Assembly: GCA_021848825.1 (NCBI GenBank)
Contig: JAJZTQ010000001.1
Coordinates: 124,001-188,000 of the forward strand
Length of the DNA stretch: 64,000 nt
Reading direction: 5' to 3'
DNA from: Pseudomonadota bacterium
GTDB taxonomy: Bacteria; Pseudomonadota; Gammaproteobacteria; Burkholderiales; JABEVD01
This document shows positions 40,594 through 48,914 of the stretch, one piece after another; the first letter of the stretch is position 1; each line of letters opens with the position of its first letter. The notes beneath the pieces are model-generated. The model was not told the DNA's origin, ran no database searches, and saw only the letters and a list, made by a program, of their open reading frames with translations. A program made the position numbers and the translations under genes.

Positions 40594-41774
40594 GCATCCT
40601 GTCAAAGGAAGAAGCGCTCGGTTCTCTGCTCTCTGAAGCGAGGGGCGTTCGCGAGACCGAGCGCATCGCTATTGAAACAGCGCTCGGGCGGATACTCGCC
40701 GAGGATCTGGTTTCTGGAGTGGACGTCCCGGCGTTCGACAACAGCGCGATGGACGGCATCGCGATTGCGCTCGATGGTCAAGAAGAGTTCGAGATATCCC
40801 AGCGCATCGCTGCAGGGGAGGAGCCTGCTCCCCTGCGAAAAGGAACGGCAGCCCGGATCTTCACCGGCGCAAAGATCCCGGAAGGGGCGCAAGCCGTCGT
40901 CATGCAGGAGGATGTGGTGTTCGATGGGGACAAGGCGCTGCTGCAAAGGAAACCGCAAGCGGGCGAAAACATCAGGAGGAGGGGGGAGGATATCGCAAGG
41001 GGAAGCGTCTTTCTGCGTGCGGGAACGAAGCTCAGACCCCAGGAACTCGCCCTCGTTGCATCTGTCGGCATTGCGGAAACGAGGGTCTATCGGAAGCTGA
41101 AGGTCGCCCTGTTCTTCACGGGAAGCGAGCTTGTCATGCCGGGCATTCCGCTGCCACCCGGGAAAATCTACAATTCCAACCGCTATGCCCTGATCGCCCT
41201 CCTGGAATCACTGCATTGCGAGATACTCGATCTGGGCATCGTTCCTGACGATCTCGAAGCCACCGTTTCCATGCTGATGACGGCAAGGGAAAAGGCGGAC
41301 CTCGTCATGACCTGCGGGGGCGTATCTGTCGGGGAAGAGGATCATGTCAAGGCCGCGGTAGAAAAGCTCGGCAGTCTCACCCTCTGGAAAGTCGCCGTGA
41401 AGCCGGGCAAGCCTTTTGCATTCGGCGATCTTTCAGGCATCCCTTTCATCGGGCTTCCCGGCAATCCCGTTTCGGCTTTTCTGGTTTTCTGCACTTTCGC
41501 CAGACCCTATCTTTTGCGCAGTCAGGGAGCAGCGAAATGCCTGCCTTCCGGCACCCTGCTCGATGCGGAATTCGAAGCGAAGGCAGGGAAGAGGCTTGAA
41601 TGGCTCAGGGCCCGACTTTCGGAGGAATCCGGCGTCGTCGTTCACGAAAACCAGGGTTCGGCCGCATTGTCGCCCCTGTCATGGGCGGAAGGGATCGTCG
41701 AGATCCCCGCAGGCACAACGATATCGCGGGGGCAGAAAGTGCGTTTCTATTCCTTTGCGGAGCTCCTTTCTTGA
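40590..41774 (+). CDS. moeA: molybdopterin molybdotransferase
   Basis: MoeA, 394 residues, inserts molybdate into adenylylated molybdopterin. Visible marks are DVPAFDNSAMDGIAI, ARIFTGAKIPEGAQAVVMQED, TGSELVMPG, the NSNRYAL loop, MTCGGVSVGEEDHVKAAV and KPGKPFAFG...GLPGNPVSAF. It is coupled at both ends: ATGA with mobB and TTGA with moaD. Confidence 0.96.
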   Translation: MSILSKEEALGSLLSEARGVRETERIAIETALGRILAEDLVSGVDVPAFDNSAMDGIAIALDGQEEFEISQRIAAGEEPAPLRKGTAARIFTGAKIPEGAQAVVMQEDVVFDGDKALLQRKPQAGENIRRRGEDIARGSVFLRAGTKLRPQELALVASVGIAETRVYRKLKVALFFTGSELVMPGIPLPPGKIYNSNRYALIALLESLHCEILDLGIVPDDLEATVSMLMTAREKADLVMTCGGVSVGEEDHVKAAVEKLGSLTLWKVAVKPGKPFAFGDLSGIPFIGLPGNPVSAFLVFCTFARPYLLRSQGAAKCLPSGTLLDAEFEAKAGKRLEWLRARLSEESGVVVHENQGSAALSPLSWAEGIVEIPAGTTISRGQKVRFYSFAELLS

Positions 41775-42010
41775 AGATACGCTATTTTGCAAGGCTGAGG
41801 GAGGCTTTCGGAGAATCCGAGGAAATCAAGCTGACGGCAGAAACCGAAGTTTCAGAAGTCGCGGCGCTTTTGAAGGAAAGGGGCGGGCAATGGCTTGACG
41901 AGCTTTCCAGGCCTTACAGGGTGGCGATCAACGGGAAAATGGCGGCGATGGATGCCAAAGTTTCCGATAGCGATGAACTCGCCATTTTCCCGCCTGTGAC
42001 AGGAGGATGA
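41771..42010 (+). CDS. moaD: molybdopterin synthase small subunit
   Basis: MoaD, 79 residues, ubiquitin-like sulfur carrier. It begins KIRYFARLREAFG and ends in the thiocarboxylated Gly-Gly (IFPPVTGG). The only fitting start is a TTG at 41771 that overlaps the moeA stop (TTGA) and has GGAG seven bases upstream. The track ORF of 136 residues starts inside moeA and is wrong. Confidence 0.92.
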   Translation: MKIRYFARLREAFGESEEIKLTAETEVSEVAALLKERGGQWLDELSRPYRVAINGKMAAMDAKVSDSDELAIFPPVTGG

Positions 42011-42011
42011 G

Positions 42012-42461
42012 ATGAAGGTCGTGATCCAGCAAAGCGATTTCGATGTGGCTCGGGAAATGGCGGAAATCAGGAAAAGCCATCCTGAGATCGGCGCGATGGT
42101 GAATTTTGTCGGACTCGTCCGCGATTTCGGAGAGGCCGGAAGGGTCAGGGAAATGATGCTCGAGCATTATCCGGGCATGACCGAAAGATGTCTTGAAGCG
42201 CTTCTGGTCGAGGCCAATGAGAGATGGAAAATCGTCGATGCGACGGTGGTGCACAGGGTGGGGAGCCTGCTTCCTGGCGACCAGATCGTGCTCGTCCTTG
42301 TCGCGAGCCATCACAGGAAGGAAGCATTCAGGGCTGCGGAATTCCTGATGGACAGGCTTAAGACCGAGGCGCCCTTCTGGAAAAAGGAGCATACCGTGGA
42401 AGGCTGGCGCTGGGTCGATGCGAAAGCATCCGACGAAGCCGCGTCCTCAGAATGGATGTGA
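42012..42461 (+). CDS. moaE: molybdopterin synthase large subunit
   Basis: MoaE, 149 residues, transfers sulfur from MoaD to cyclic pyranopterin. Family marks are GAMVNFVGLVRDF, MMLEHYPGMTERCLEAL, VVHRVGSLLPGDQIVLVLVASHHRKEAF and the catalytic Lys in APFWKKEHT. It converges on and overlaps the modE-like gene by 15 bases. Confidence 0.95.
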   Translation: MKVVIQQSDFDVAREMAEIRKSHPEIGAMVNFVGLVRDFGEAGRVREMMLEHYPGMTERCLEALLVEANERWKIVDATVVHRVGSLLPGDQIVLVLVASHHRKEAFRAAEFLMDRLKTEAPFWKKEHTVEGWRWVDAKASDEAASSEWM

Positions 42462-42788
42462 GTTCAATTCCTCGCTCATTCTCGCCAGGAAATGCTCGTG
42501 CTCCGCTTCGATTTTCCTGTAAAGGGCGATCAGCTCAAAGGCTTCCCTGGTGAGCTTCGATCCCCCTCCGCCTTTGCCGCCGGAGGCGCATTCGACGACC
42601 TGGAATCCGGCATTCCTGTTCATGGCGTCCACCGCATCCCATGCCGATTTGTAGCTCATCTTCATCAGCCTGGCAGCTTTCGCGATCGAGCCAGTCTCTG
42701 CGATATGCAGCAGCAGCTCGACTCTACCTTTTCCCAGGAAATTCCTGCCATGCCTCGTCAGCCATATCCTGCCGTGCACTTTCGTCAA
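42447..42788 (-). CDS. ModE-type HTH regulator lacking the molybdate-binding domain
   Basis: 113 residues equal to the DNA-binding half of ModE: GKGRVELLLHIAETGSIAKAARLMKMSYKSAWDAVDAMN, then the wing GGKGGGGSKLTREAFELI. The C-terminal di-MOP domain that binds molybdate in E. coli ModE is absent. Start is probably TTG at 42788, nine bases after GGAGGG; a GTG three codons later is the alternative. It probably acts on the operator at 40045. It is divergent from moaC across 65 bases. Confidence 0.88.
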   Translation of the reverse strand: MTKVHGRIWLTRHGRNFLGKGRVELLLHIAETGSIAKAARLMKMSYKSAWDAVDAMNRNAGFQVVECASGGKGGGGSKLTREAFELIALYRKIEAEHEHFLARMSEELNSHPF

Positions 42789-42853
42789 TTTGATTTCCCT
42801 CCGGAGTCGCGTAATATGCCACCGGATGGCAGGATGGTCAACGAGGGGGCAGG

Positions 42854-43321
42854 ATGGGGGAACTGACGCATTTCGATTCGAAGGGGGATGCCCATATGGT
42901 CGATGTATCGGGAAAGAGCGAGACCGCGCGGATCGCGATCGCAAGCGGCTCGATCAGGATGAAGCCGGATACGCTTGAAATCGTCAAAAGCGGAAAAGGC
43001 AAGAAGGGCGACGTGCTCGGCGTGTCGCGGATAGCCGGCATCATGGCGGCAAAACGAACATCGGAACTGATCCCGCTCTGCCATCCCATTTTTCTTGCCA
43101 GCGTCTCAGTCGAATTCGAATTCGGGGAAGAAAGGCTTGTCTGCACGGCGCAGGCGGAGACGGTAGGGAGAACAGGGGTCGAGATGGAGGCATTGATCGC
43201 AGTTTCCGTTTCCCTCTTGACAGTCTACGACATGTGCAAGGCTGTCGACCGCGGCATGAAAATAGGGGAGATTTCCCTGCTCGAAAAAAGGGGCGGGACT
43301 TCGGGCGACTGGCATGCATGA
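42854..43321 (+). CDS. moaC: cyclic pyranopterin monophosphate synthase
   Basis: MoaC, 155 residues, completes Moco step 1 after Moa[55 protein letters not shown] and [30 protein letters not shown] hold the catalytic Lys, His and Asp. A GAGGGGGCAGG site precedes the ATG. mobA overlaps its 3' end by 8 bases. Confidence 0.96.
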   Translation: MGELTHFDSKGDAHMVDVSGKSETARIAIASGSIRMKPDTLEIVKSGKGKKGDVLGVSRIAGIMAAKRTSELIPLCHPIFLASVSVEFEFGEERLVCTAQAETVGRTGVEMEALIAVSVSLLTVYDMCKAVDRGMKIGEISLLEKRGGTSGDWHA

Positions 43322-43895
43322 AATCACGGCAATCCTGCTTTCAGGCGGAAACGGGAGCAGGATGGGCGGGATCGACAAGGGATTGCTGATGCTCAGCGGC
43401 ATGACGCTGGCCGAGCGGGCAGTGAAAAGGATTTTGCCTCATGTGGAAGAACTGCTGATTTCAGCGAACAGGAACATTGGATACTATTCCCGGTTCGGGA
43501 GAGTGTTTTCGGACGAAGGAGACGGCCCGCTTTCAGGCCTGAGGGCCGGAATGCGTCATGCAGCATCAGACCTCGTGCTTTCGATTCCCTGCGACACGCC
43601 TTTCTTTCCCGAAGATCTTGTCGAGAAACTGAAAGACGCCGTGATCGGACGCGGCGCTCAGATCGCCCTGCCTGAATCGAAAGGAAAAACCCATCATGCC
43701 TTCATGCTTTGCAGAAGAGCGCTTCTTGAAGATCTTTCGCAGTTTCTGGACTCCGGAGGGAGGAAGGTGCTCGAATGGCAGAAAAGGCACGATTGCGTGC
43801 AGGCGGATTTCCCGGATGAAGGCGCCTTCTTCAATATCAATACGCCTGAAGAGTTGAGGATTGCCGAAGCTATTTGTTCGGGCGGAAAGCCGTGA
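43314..43895 (+). CDS. mobA: molybdenum cofactor guanylyltransferase
   Basis: MobA, 193 residues, attaches GMP to Mo-molybdopterin. The nucleotidyltransferase signature is [18 protein letters not shown], with [14 protein letters not shown] and [14 protein letters not shown]. Its presence with MobB shows the organism makes bis-MGD cofactor, so DMSO-reductase-family enzymes are expected. It converges on mog, overlapping by 26 bases. Confidence 0.95.
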   Translation: MHEITAILLSGGNGSRMGGIDKGLLMLSGMTLAERAVKRILPHVEELLISANRNIGYYSRFGRVFSDEGDGPLSGLRAGMRHAASDLVLSIPCDTPFFPEDLVEKLKDAVIGRGAQIALPESKGKTHHAFMLCRRALLEDLSQFLDSGGRKVLEWQKRHDCVQADFPDEGAFFNINTPEELRIAEAICSGGKP

Positions 43896-44397
43896 TCACG
43901 TCCACCCTGGAATCGATGAAGGGGCCGCCTATGAGATCGATGCAATAGGGGATTGCAGGGAAAATCCCGTCGAGCGTCTCCTTGATGGCCTTAGGCTGGC
44001 CCGGAAGATTGAGGATAAGCGCATTTTTCCTGATCACCCCTACCTGCCTCGAAAGGATGGCGGTCGGCACGTATTTCAGGCTGATCGCCCTCATCTGTTC
44101 CCCGAAGCCATCCATTACCCTGTCGGCAACGGCAAGCGTCGCTTCAGGCGTCACATCACGGGGCGCAGGGCCGGTCCCGCCTGTCGTCAGCACCAGCGAA
44201 CAGCCTGCCTTGTCGACGAGTTCGATGAGCGCATTCTCGATCAGTTCGCGCTCGTCCGGAATCAGCCGGCAGACGGCTTCCCAAGGTGAGGAAAGGGCGT
44301 TTTCGAACCATGCTCTGAGCGCAGGAATGCCCTTGTCTTCGTATATTCCTTGTGATGCCCTGTCGCTGATGCTGACGAGACCTATTCTTGCTGCCAT
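43870..44397 (-). CDS. mog: molybdopterin adenylyltransferase
   Basis: Mog/MogA-type, 175 residues, adenylylates molybdopterin before MoeA acts. It shows IGLVSISDRASQGIYEDKG, the conserved LTTGGTGPAPRDVTPEAT loop and the C-terminal LNLPGQPKAIKETLDGIFPAIPYCIDLIGG. The ATG at 44397 starts at the universal N-terminus; an ATG four codons earlier is less likely. Confidence 0.93.
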   Translation of the reverse strand: MAARIGLVSISDRASQGIYEDKGIPALRAWFENALSSPWEAVCRLIPDERELIENALIELVDKAGCSLVLTTGGTGPAPRDVTPEATLAVADRVMDGFGEQMRAISLKYVPTAILSRQVGVIRKNALILNLPGQPKAIKETLDGIFPAIPYCIDLIGGPFIDSRVDVITAFRPNK

Positions 44398-44427
44398 GCC
44401 GCTTCCCAAAAAGAAACCATTTTACCA

Positions 44428-44808
44428 TCAGACCGGATTGCCTTCCTCGTCGAGATAGAATTCGTTCAATGCGCGTTCGACTTCAGCCATCAGGGTCAGC
44501 ACCGGACCGCCTCCCATCATGATCGCGACAGCGCAGATCTCCATGATCTCATCAAACGTGACGCCGACCTGTCTGCAGTTTCGGATGTGCAGCGCGATGC
44601 AGTAATGGCATTGCTGGGTGAGCGCCATGCCGAGCGCAAGCCTTTCCTTTTCCTTCACGCTCAATACCCCTGCCTTCATGGCCTCGTTCATGAAAGACTG
44701 GATTTTTCCCATGAGCTTGGGCCTGTATTCCGTGAAAAGCTGCAATCCTCGCTGGGCGTGTTCGAGAATGTCTCTTTCGCTGTCCGATCCCTTCGGCTTT
44801 TTTTCCAT
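44428..44808 (-). CDS. AhpD-like carboxymuconolactone decarboxylase family protein
   Basis: 126 residues of the CMD superfamily with the AhpD redox motif CHYCIALHIRNC (CxxC plus His), after ALGMALTQQ. Such proteins act as thiol peroxidases or related enzymes. It differs from the CMD-like protein at 467, which lacks the Cys pair. It lies 30 bases upstream of mog on the same strand; whether it is linked to Moco is unclear. Confidence 0.85.
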   Translation of the reverse strand: MEKKPKGSDSERDILEHAQRGLQLFTEYRPKLMGKIQSFMNEAMKAGVLSVKEKERLALGMALTQQCHYCIALHIRNCRQVGVTFDEIMEICAVAIMMGGGPVLTLMAEVERALNEFYLDEEGNPV

Positions 44809-44874
44809 CGCTTTCTCCCTGGTTCAAACTATCATTTAATATAATTGGTTAAAAACAATTTCAAGGAGACAGTG

Positions 44875-45615
44875 TTGAATAAAGCCGGTGTGCTTCTGCT
44901 TTTCCTTCTTGCAGCCGCAACTGCCCATGCCTTCGATTTGGGCAACCTGATCAACAAGAGCCGGGAGATCGGAAAATCGATTCAGGGAAATCACGACCTT
45001 TCCGGGATCAGCAGCAAGGACCAGATCGGGGGGTTGAAGGAGGCGCTCATCCAGTCCGCCCAAACAGCAGTGAAATCCCTGGGCAAAAAGGACGGCTATC
45101 TTGGAAACCCGAAAGTCCGCATTCCGCTTCCGGAAAAGCTGCAGAGGCTGGACGATCTGCTTTCCCGCGTCGGAATGGGAAAATACGGGGATGACCTGAG
45201 AACGTCGATGAACCGGGCAGCAGAAGCCGCGGCGCCGGAAGCGAAGGATTTGCTCATCGGGGCAGTCAGGAATATGAGCATCGAGGACGCGACGGGCATC
45301 CTGACCGGCGGCAGCGATGCAGCAACGCAGTATTTCCGGAGCAAGACCGAGGGCCAGATCGCCGCCAGATTCAGGCCTATCGTGGAGAAGGCCATGAAAA
45401 AAGTGAAGCTCGCCGAGAAATACGACGAATTCGCAGGGAAAGGCGCGAGACTTGGCCTGATCGACTCGAAAAGCGCGAGCCTCGAGGATTACGTTACCGG
45501 GAAGGCGATCGACGGGCTTTTCCTGGTGATGGCAGAAGAGGAGCAGGCGATACGTTCAGATCCCCTGAAGGCGACCGGCGCGCTTGCCAGGAAAGTCTTC
45601 TCCGCAGTCAGGTAA
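44875..45615 (+). CDS. DUF4197 family periplasmic protein
   Basis: 246 residues. A signal peptide (LNKAGVLLLFLLAAATAHA) precedes the DUF4197 body: GGLKEALIQSAQTAVKSLGKKDGYLGNPKVRIPLPEKL, EDATGILTGGSDAATQYFRSKT and the end LEDYVTGKAIDGLFLVMAEEE. Function unknown. No ATG fits; AAGGAGA is 6 bases before a TTG (44875) and 3 before a GTG (44872), so either may start. The track start at 44845 is upstream of this site and unlikely. Confidence 0.82.
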   Translation: MNKAGVLLLFLLAAATAHAFDLGNLINKSREIGKSIQGNHDLSGISSKDQIGGLKEALIQSAQTAVKSLGKKDGYLGNPKVRIPLPEKLQRLDDLLSRVGMGKYGDDLRTSMNRAAEAAAPEAKDLLIGAVRNMSIEDATGILTGGSDAATQYFRSKTEGQIAARFRPIVEKAMKKVKLAEKYDEFAGKGARLGLIDSKSASLEDYVTGKAIDGLFLVMAEEEQAIRSDPLKATGALARKVFSAVR

Positions 45616-45719
45616 AGACGCCAGGTAGTCCGAACGGATCAGAAAATCCGGGAACGGATTCGAAGTGGGGCAATATTCCTGCCTTAGCCTTACCCTTATT
45701 TCGAAAATCCGTCCCTATA

Positions 45720-47846
45720 ATGAAAAAGATTCTTTTCCTGATGCTGGTCATTCCGGCAGTCGTTCGGGCAGCGCCCTTCACGCCCGCTGGTGTCGCTGAA
45801 GGTCTGGCTGCAGGTCAGCCCCAGGAAGTGATCGTGGAATACGACAGCAGCGCTGTAGAGCGCGAGATTTCCGGCCTGAAGGCGAAAGCGCGCCTGGTGA
45901 AGGATGACAGCGGCATTCTAGCCCTTCGCGAAAAGCGCTACGGGAAACTCAGAAGCGACGTGGATGCATCCCTTCCCCAGGGACAATACGATGTCCTGAG
46001 TGCTTATAGCCATCTTCCGATGAGCTTCATGCGCATCAAGACGCCTGCCGCCCTGGATGCATTGAAGAAGAATCCGATGGTGAAGGCCATATTCAGGAAC
46101 ACCATTCTCCATCCGATTGCCACTTCCAACCTCAACCTCATCAATCAGCCTGCCGTTCAGGCGGCAGGCGAAACCGGCACCGGCTCCACCACGCTCGTCA
46201 TCGATACCGGCGTCAACTATACCTTGCCGGCATTCGGGTCCTGTACTTCCCCCGGCGTGCCATCGGGCTGCCTGGTCAGTTATTACCAGAATATCGCCGA
46301 CACCAGCACTTCGCTCGATTCAAGCGGCCATGGCACGAACGTGTCGGGCATCGTCGCGCTCGTCGCGCCGACCGCTCATATTGCCGCCATCAATGTTTTC
46401 GGCGCCTCGTCGACGACGACGAGTTCGCTCATCATCAGCGCAATCAACTGGGGCATTTCGAATCAGGCGGCATACAACATCACCGCCATAAATATGAGTC
46501 TTGGCGACGGCTCGGACAACACTTCCCCCTGCAGCAATCCTCAGCTCAATCCCTATGTCACGCCGGTGGCGAACGCCAAGGCGGCAGGCATCATTTCCGT
46601 TGTGGCAAGCGGCAACGATGCCTATACCACCGGCATAGAAGGACCTGCGTGCACGCCTGGCGCCGTATCCGTCGGTGCGGTTTACGACTCGAACATCGGC
46701 GGCGTCACCTATTCGATCTGCTCCGATTCGACCACTGCTGCTGACAAGGTGACCTGCTTTTCCGACAGTGCGAGTTTTCTGACCATGCTTGCACCCGGTG
46801 CGAAGATCACTGCTGCAGGCTATACCATGTACGGCACTTCCCAGGCAACCCCGCATGTTTCAGGGGCGATTGCCGTGCTGCGTTCCATCTATCCTTCTGA
46901 AACGGCAGATCAGATCGTCGCGCGGCTCACTTCGACCGGGGTGCCTGTCACGGATCCGAGAAACGGCATCACGACGCCGAGGCTCAATCTGCTTGCCGCG
47001 GCGACACCAGCGAACGACATGTTCGCGAACAGGACGGCGCTTTCAGGGGCTTCCGGAACGGATTCGACGGACAACAATATCCTTGCGACAAAGGAGGCGG
47101 GCGAGCCCAATCATGCAGGGAACGCCGGCGGGAAATCGGTATGGTGGAAGTGGGTCGCGCCTCTTTCCGGGCAGGTTTCCTTGGACACGCATGGCAGCAC
47201 TTTCGACACGCTTCTTGCAGTGTATACGGGAACCAGCGTCTCGGCACTTGCGCCGGTTGCGTCGAACGACAACGACGGCAGCCCGAACAATACCAGCGGC
47301 CTGTTTTTCCAGGCAACGGCAGGCGTGGAATACGAGATCGCCGTCGACGGCTACAACGGCGCGTCTGGCGACATCACGCTCAATTATGGCCTCAACACTT
47401 CTGCTAGCGCTGATCTTTCGGCCGGATTAACCGGCAGCGTGACGCCTGCCGGCCTGGTCTATACTGCGATGGTCACAAACAACGGGCCACAGCCTGCGAC
47501 CAATGCCGTTCTGACGATCACCCTCGATCCCGCCCTGAGCTTCGTTTCGGCATCCGGTTGCGCAGCTTCAGGATCGGTCGTCACCTGCAATGCGGGCACG
47601 CTCTCTAGCGGCGCATCGGCTTCCTTCCAGATCACTGCCACTTCATCAACGACTGGAAAGTTCGTCACCTCGCTTAGCGCTTCCTCCGATCTGCCTGATC
47701 CCGACACATCCAACAACTCGGCATCCCTCGCCATCACAACGGCAATGCTCGCCAATGATGCCGATGTGCCCATGCTTCCTCCCTGGGGAATCGCGCTGAT
47801 GGGGACATCACTCGCTCTTCTGGGCGCGAGGCTCTCCAGGAAGTGA
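45720..47846 (+). CDS. secreted subtilisin-like serine protease with exosortase-type C-terminal sorting signal
   Basis: 708 residues. Signal peptide MKKILFLMLVIPAVVRA; an I9-like prodomain to about residue 130; an S8 catalytic domain with Asp162 (VIDTG), His204 (SGHGTNVSG), Asn299 and Ser374 (GTSQATPHVSGA). A beta-rich domain (~430-565) and a DUF11-like repeat (~570-680) follow. The tail is VPMLPPWG, a hydrophobic helix and RLSRK, a variant of the IPTLxxWG-CTERM signal. Its likely sorting enzyme is encoded next door. No ribosome site precedes the ATG, and a TATAAT overlaps it. Confidence 0.88.
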   Translation: MKKILFLMLVIPAVVRAAPFTPAGVAEGLAAGQPQEVIVEYDSSAVEREISGLKAKARLVKDDSGILALREKRYGKLRSDVDASLPQGQYDVLSAYSHLPMSFMRIKTPAALDALKKNPMVKAIFRNTILHPIATSNLNLINQPAVQAAGETGTGSTTLVIDTGVNYTLPAFGSCTSPGVPSGCLVSYYQNIADTSTSLDSSGHGTNVSGIVALVAPTAHIAAINVFGASSTTTSSLIISAINWGISNQAAYNITAINMSLGDGSDNTSPCSNPQLNPYVTPVANAKAAGIISVVASGNDAYTTGIEGPACTPGAVSVGAVYDSNIGGVTYSICSDSTTAADKVTCFSDSASFLTMLAPGAKITAAGYTMYGTSQATPHVSGAIAVLRSIYPSETADQIVARLTSTGVPVTDPRNGITTPRLNLLAAATPANDMFANRTALSGASGTDSTDNNILATKEAGEPNHAGNAGGKSVWWKWVAPLSGQVSLDTHGSTFDTLLAVYTGTSVSALAPVASNDNDGSPNNTSGLFFQATAGVEYEIAVDGYNGASGDITLNYGLNTSASADLSAGLTGSVTPAGLVYTAMVTNNGPQPATNAVLTITLDPALSFVSASGCAASGSVVTCNAGTLSSGASASFQITATSSTTGKFVTSLSASSDLPDPDTSNNSASLAITTAMLANDADVPMLPPWGIALMGTSLALLGARLSRK

Positions 47847-48401
47847 GAGGCAAAGCGCAATCGCGCTTCCGATCGAAAGGGCAAGCCTGCCTCCGCCATT
47901 CATGAAATTCATCCAGCCGACGAGGGAAGTATCCGCGCCGGGACCGAGGTTGGCGGCAACAAGATCCTGAACACTTCCCAGGAGAACGAGCGGAACATCC
48001 ACGCATTCAAGGAGAAGCAGGCAGGGAAGGGCGAGCAGAACGCGGATCATGCGCACCGATGCCGATCCTGCCGGCCATGCGAATGCAATGGGGAATATCA
48101 GCAAGGCGTGCTGAAGAGCCTGTCCGACGAGCGTCGATGCGGAAATGCTGGTGCCGGGATAGAGGACGCCGCGCCCGACCAGGTAATCGCCGACAGCCAG
48201 GGAAAGCGCGACGACATTTTCTCCATGAGATTTCGCGATCGTCAGGCTCTGGATCTGGAAATCCTGCGCTGCCATGGCGATTTCCCATTTGTAGAGGGGC
48301 AGGAAAAAAACGGCATAGCGGTTGCCGAATAGGATGGAAAGCGCAAGCAGAAAGAGGTAGGAAAGGGCAAACAGGAAGATGGGTTCAATCAGCCGCTTCA
48401 T
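47808..48401 (-). CDS. exosortase H-associated membrane protein
   Basis: 197 residues, about four transmembrane helices (residues ~5-25, ~90-110, ~120-140, ~165-190) with a periplasmic loop between the first two. It directly follows xrtH, overlapping it by 17 bases, in the place where XrtH systems encode a dedicated accessory membrane protein. Start at 48401 (GGTGGGC upstream); the track ORF adds 49 residues from xrtH antiframe. Its 3' end overlaps the protease gene by 39 bases tail to tail. Confidence 0.7.
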   Translation of the reverse strand: MKRLIEPIFLFALSYLFLLALSILFGNRYAVFFLPLYKWEIAMAAQDFQIQSLTIAKSHGENVVALSLAVGDYLVGRGVLYPGTSISASTLVGQALQHALLIFPIAFAWPAGSASVRMIRVLLALPCLLLLECVDVPLVLLGSVQDLVAANLGPGADTSLVGWMNFMNGGGRLALSIGSAIALCLSLPGEPRAQKSE

Positions 48402-48873
48402 TTGCCCACCAGAGAAAATAAATGGCGCTGAGCGCAATGATGAGCGTAGGGGCGACATATCCGTGCAGCAGATCAAACCATTCGTGATTTTCCCTTGCGG
48501 CGAAAAAAAGGGAAATGATCCGGCATTGGTTGAGCAGGTATACGACAATGAGGCCTGAAACGATGCCGCTCATCTTTCTTTTCCATCCGGCGGAAAATGC
48601 GAGCATCGCGGCAGACAAAAGAAAGAATGTTTCGGTGCCTTCGCATCCGTTGAGTATGGAGAGCGAACCCTGCGGGGAGACGATGCGGTGCCCTGCCGGG
48701 ACAGCGTTTGATTCCGGGTCGATCAGGTCGATGATCGCGGCACTCGGCATCACGGTCAGAACGTCGATCACGGCATGCCTGGCCGCGCTGCTTGCCGAAT
48801 AGGCAGTCTGCAGCAGGAAGAAGACAAAGAGGAAGAGGGCGGCAAAACGCAGGCCGGTTTTTCTGGCGATCAT
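48385..48873 (-). CDS. xrtH: exosortase H
   Basis: 162 residues, a small multi-pass membrane protein of the exosortase/archaeosortase family. The catalytic triad is visible as Cys77 (ILNGCEGTETF), Arg118 (VYLLNQCRIISLFF) and His137 (FDLLHGYV). The short length and these blocks fit XrtH, the enzyme for IPTLxxWG-CTERM proteins. No EPS genes surround it, and the only visible substrate is the converging protease. Confidence 0.85.
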   Translation of the reverse strand: MIARKTGLRFAALFLFVFFLLQTAYSASSAARHAVIDVLTVMPSAAIIDLIDPESNAVPAGHRIVSPQGSLSILNGCEGTETFFLLSAAMLAFSAGWKRKMSGIVSGLIVVYLLNQCRIISLFFAARENHEWFDLLHGYVAPTLIIALSAIYFLWWANEAAD

Positions 48874-48914
48874 TCAGGCATTTTGCAGAACCGACGTTGC
48901 GCTTTTGTGAAAGA

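Noticed and set aside
45640-45700. Inverted repeats (AATCCG-GGAA-CGGATT) after the DUF4197 gene as a terminator
   Set aside because: The stem is short and not followed by a T-run; too weak to call.
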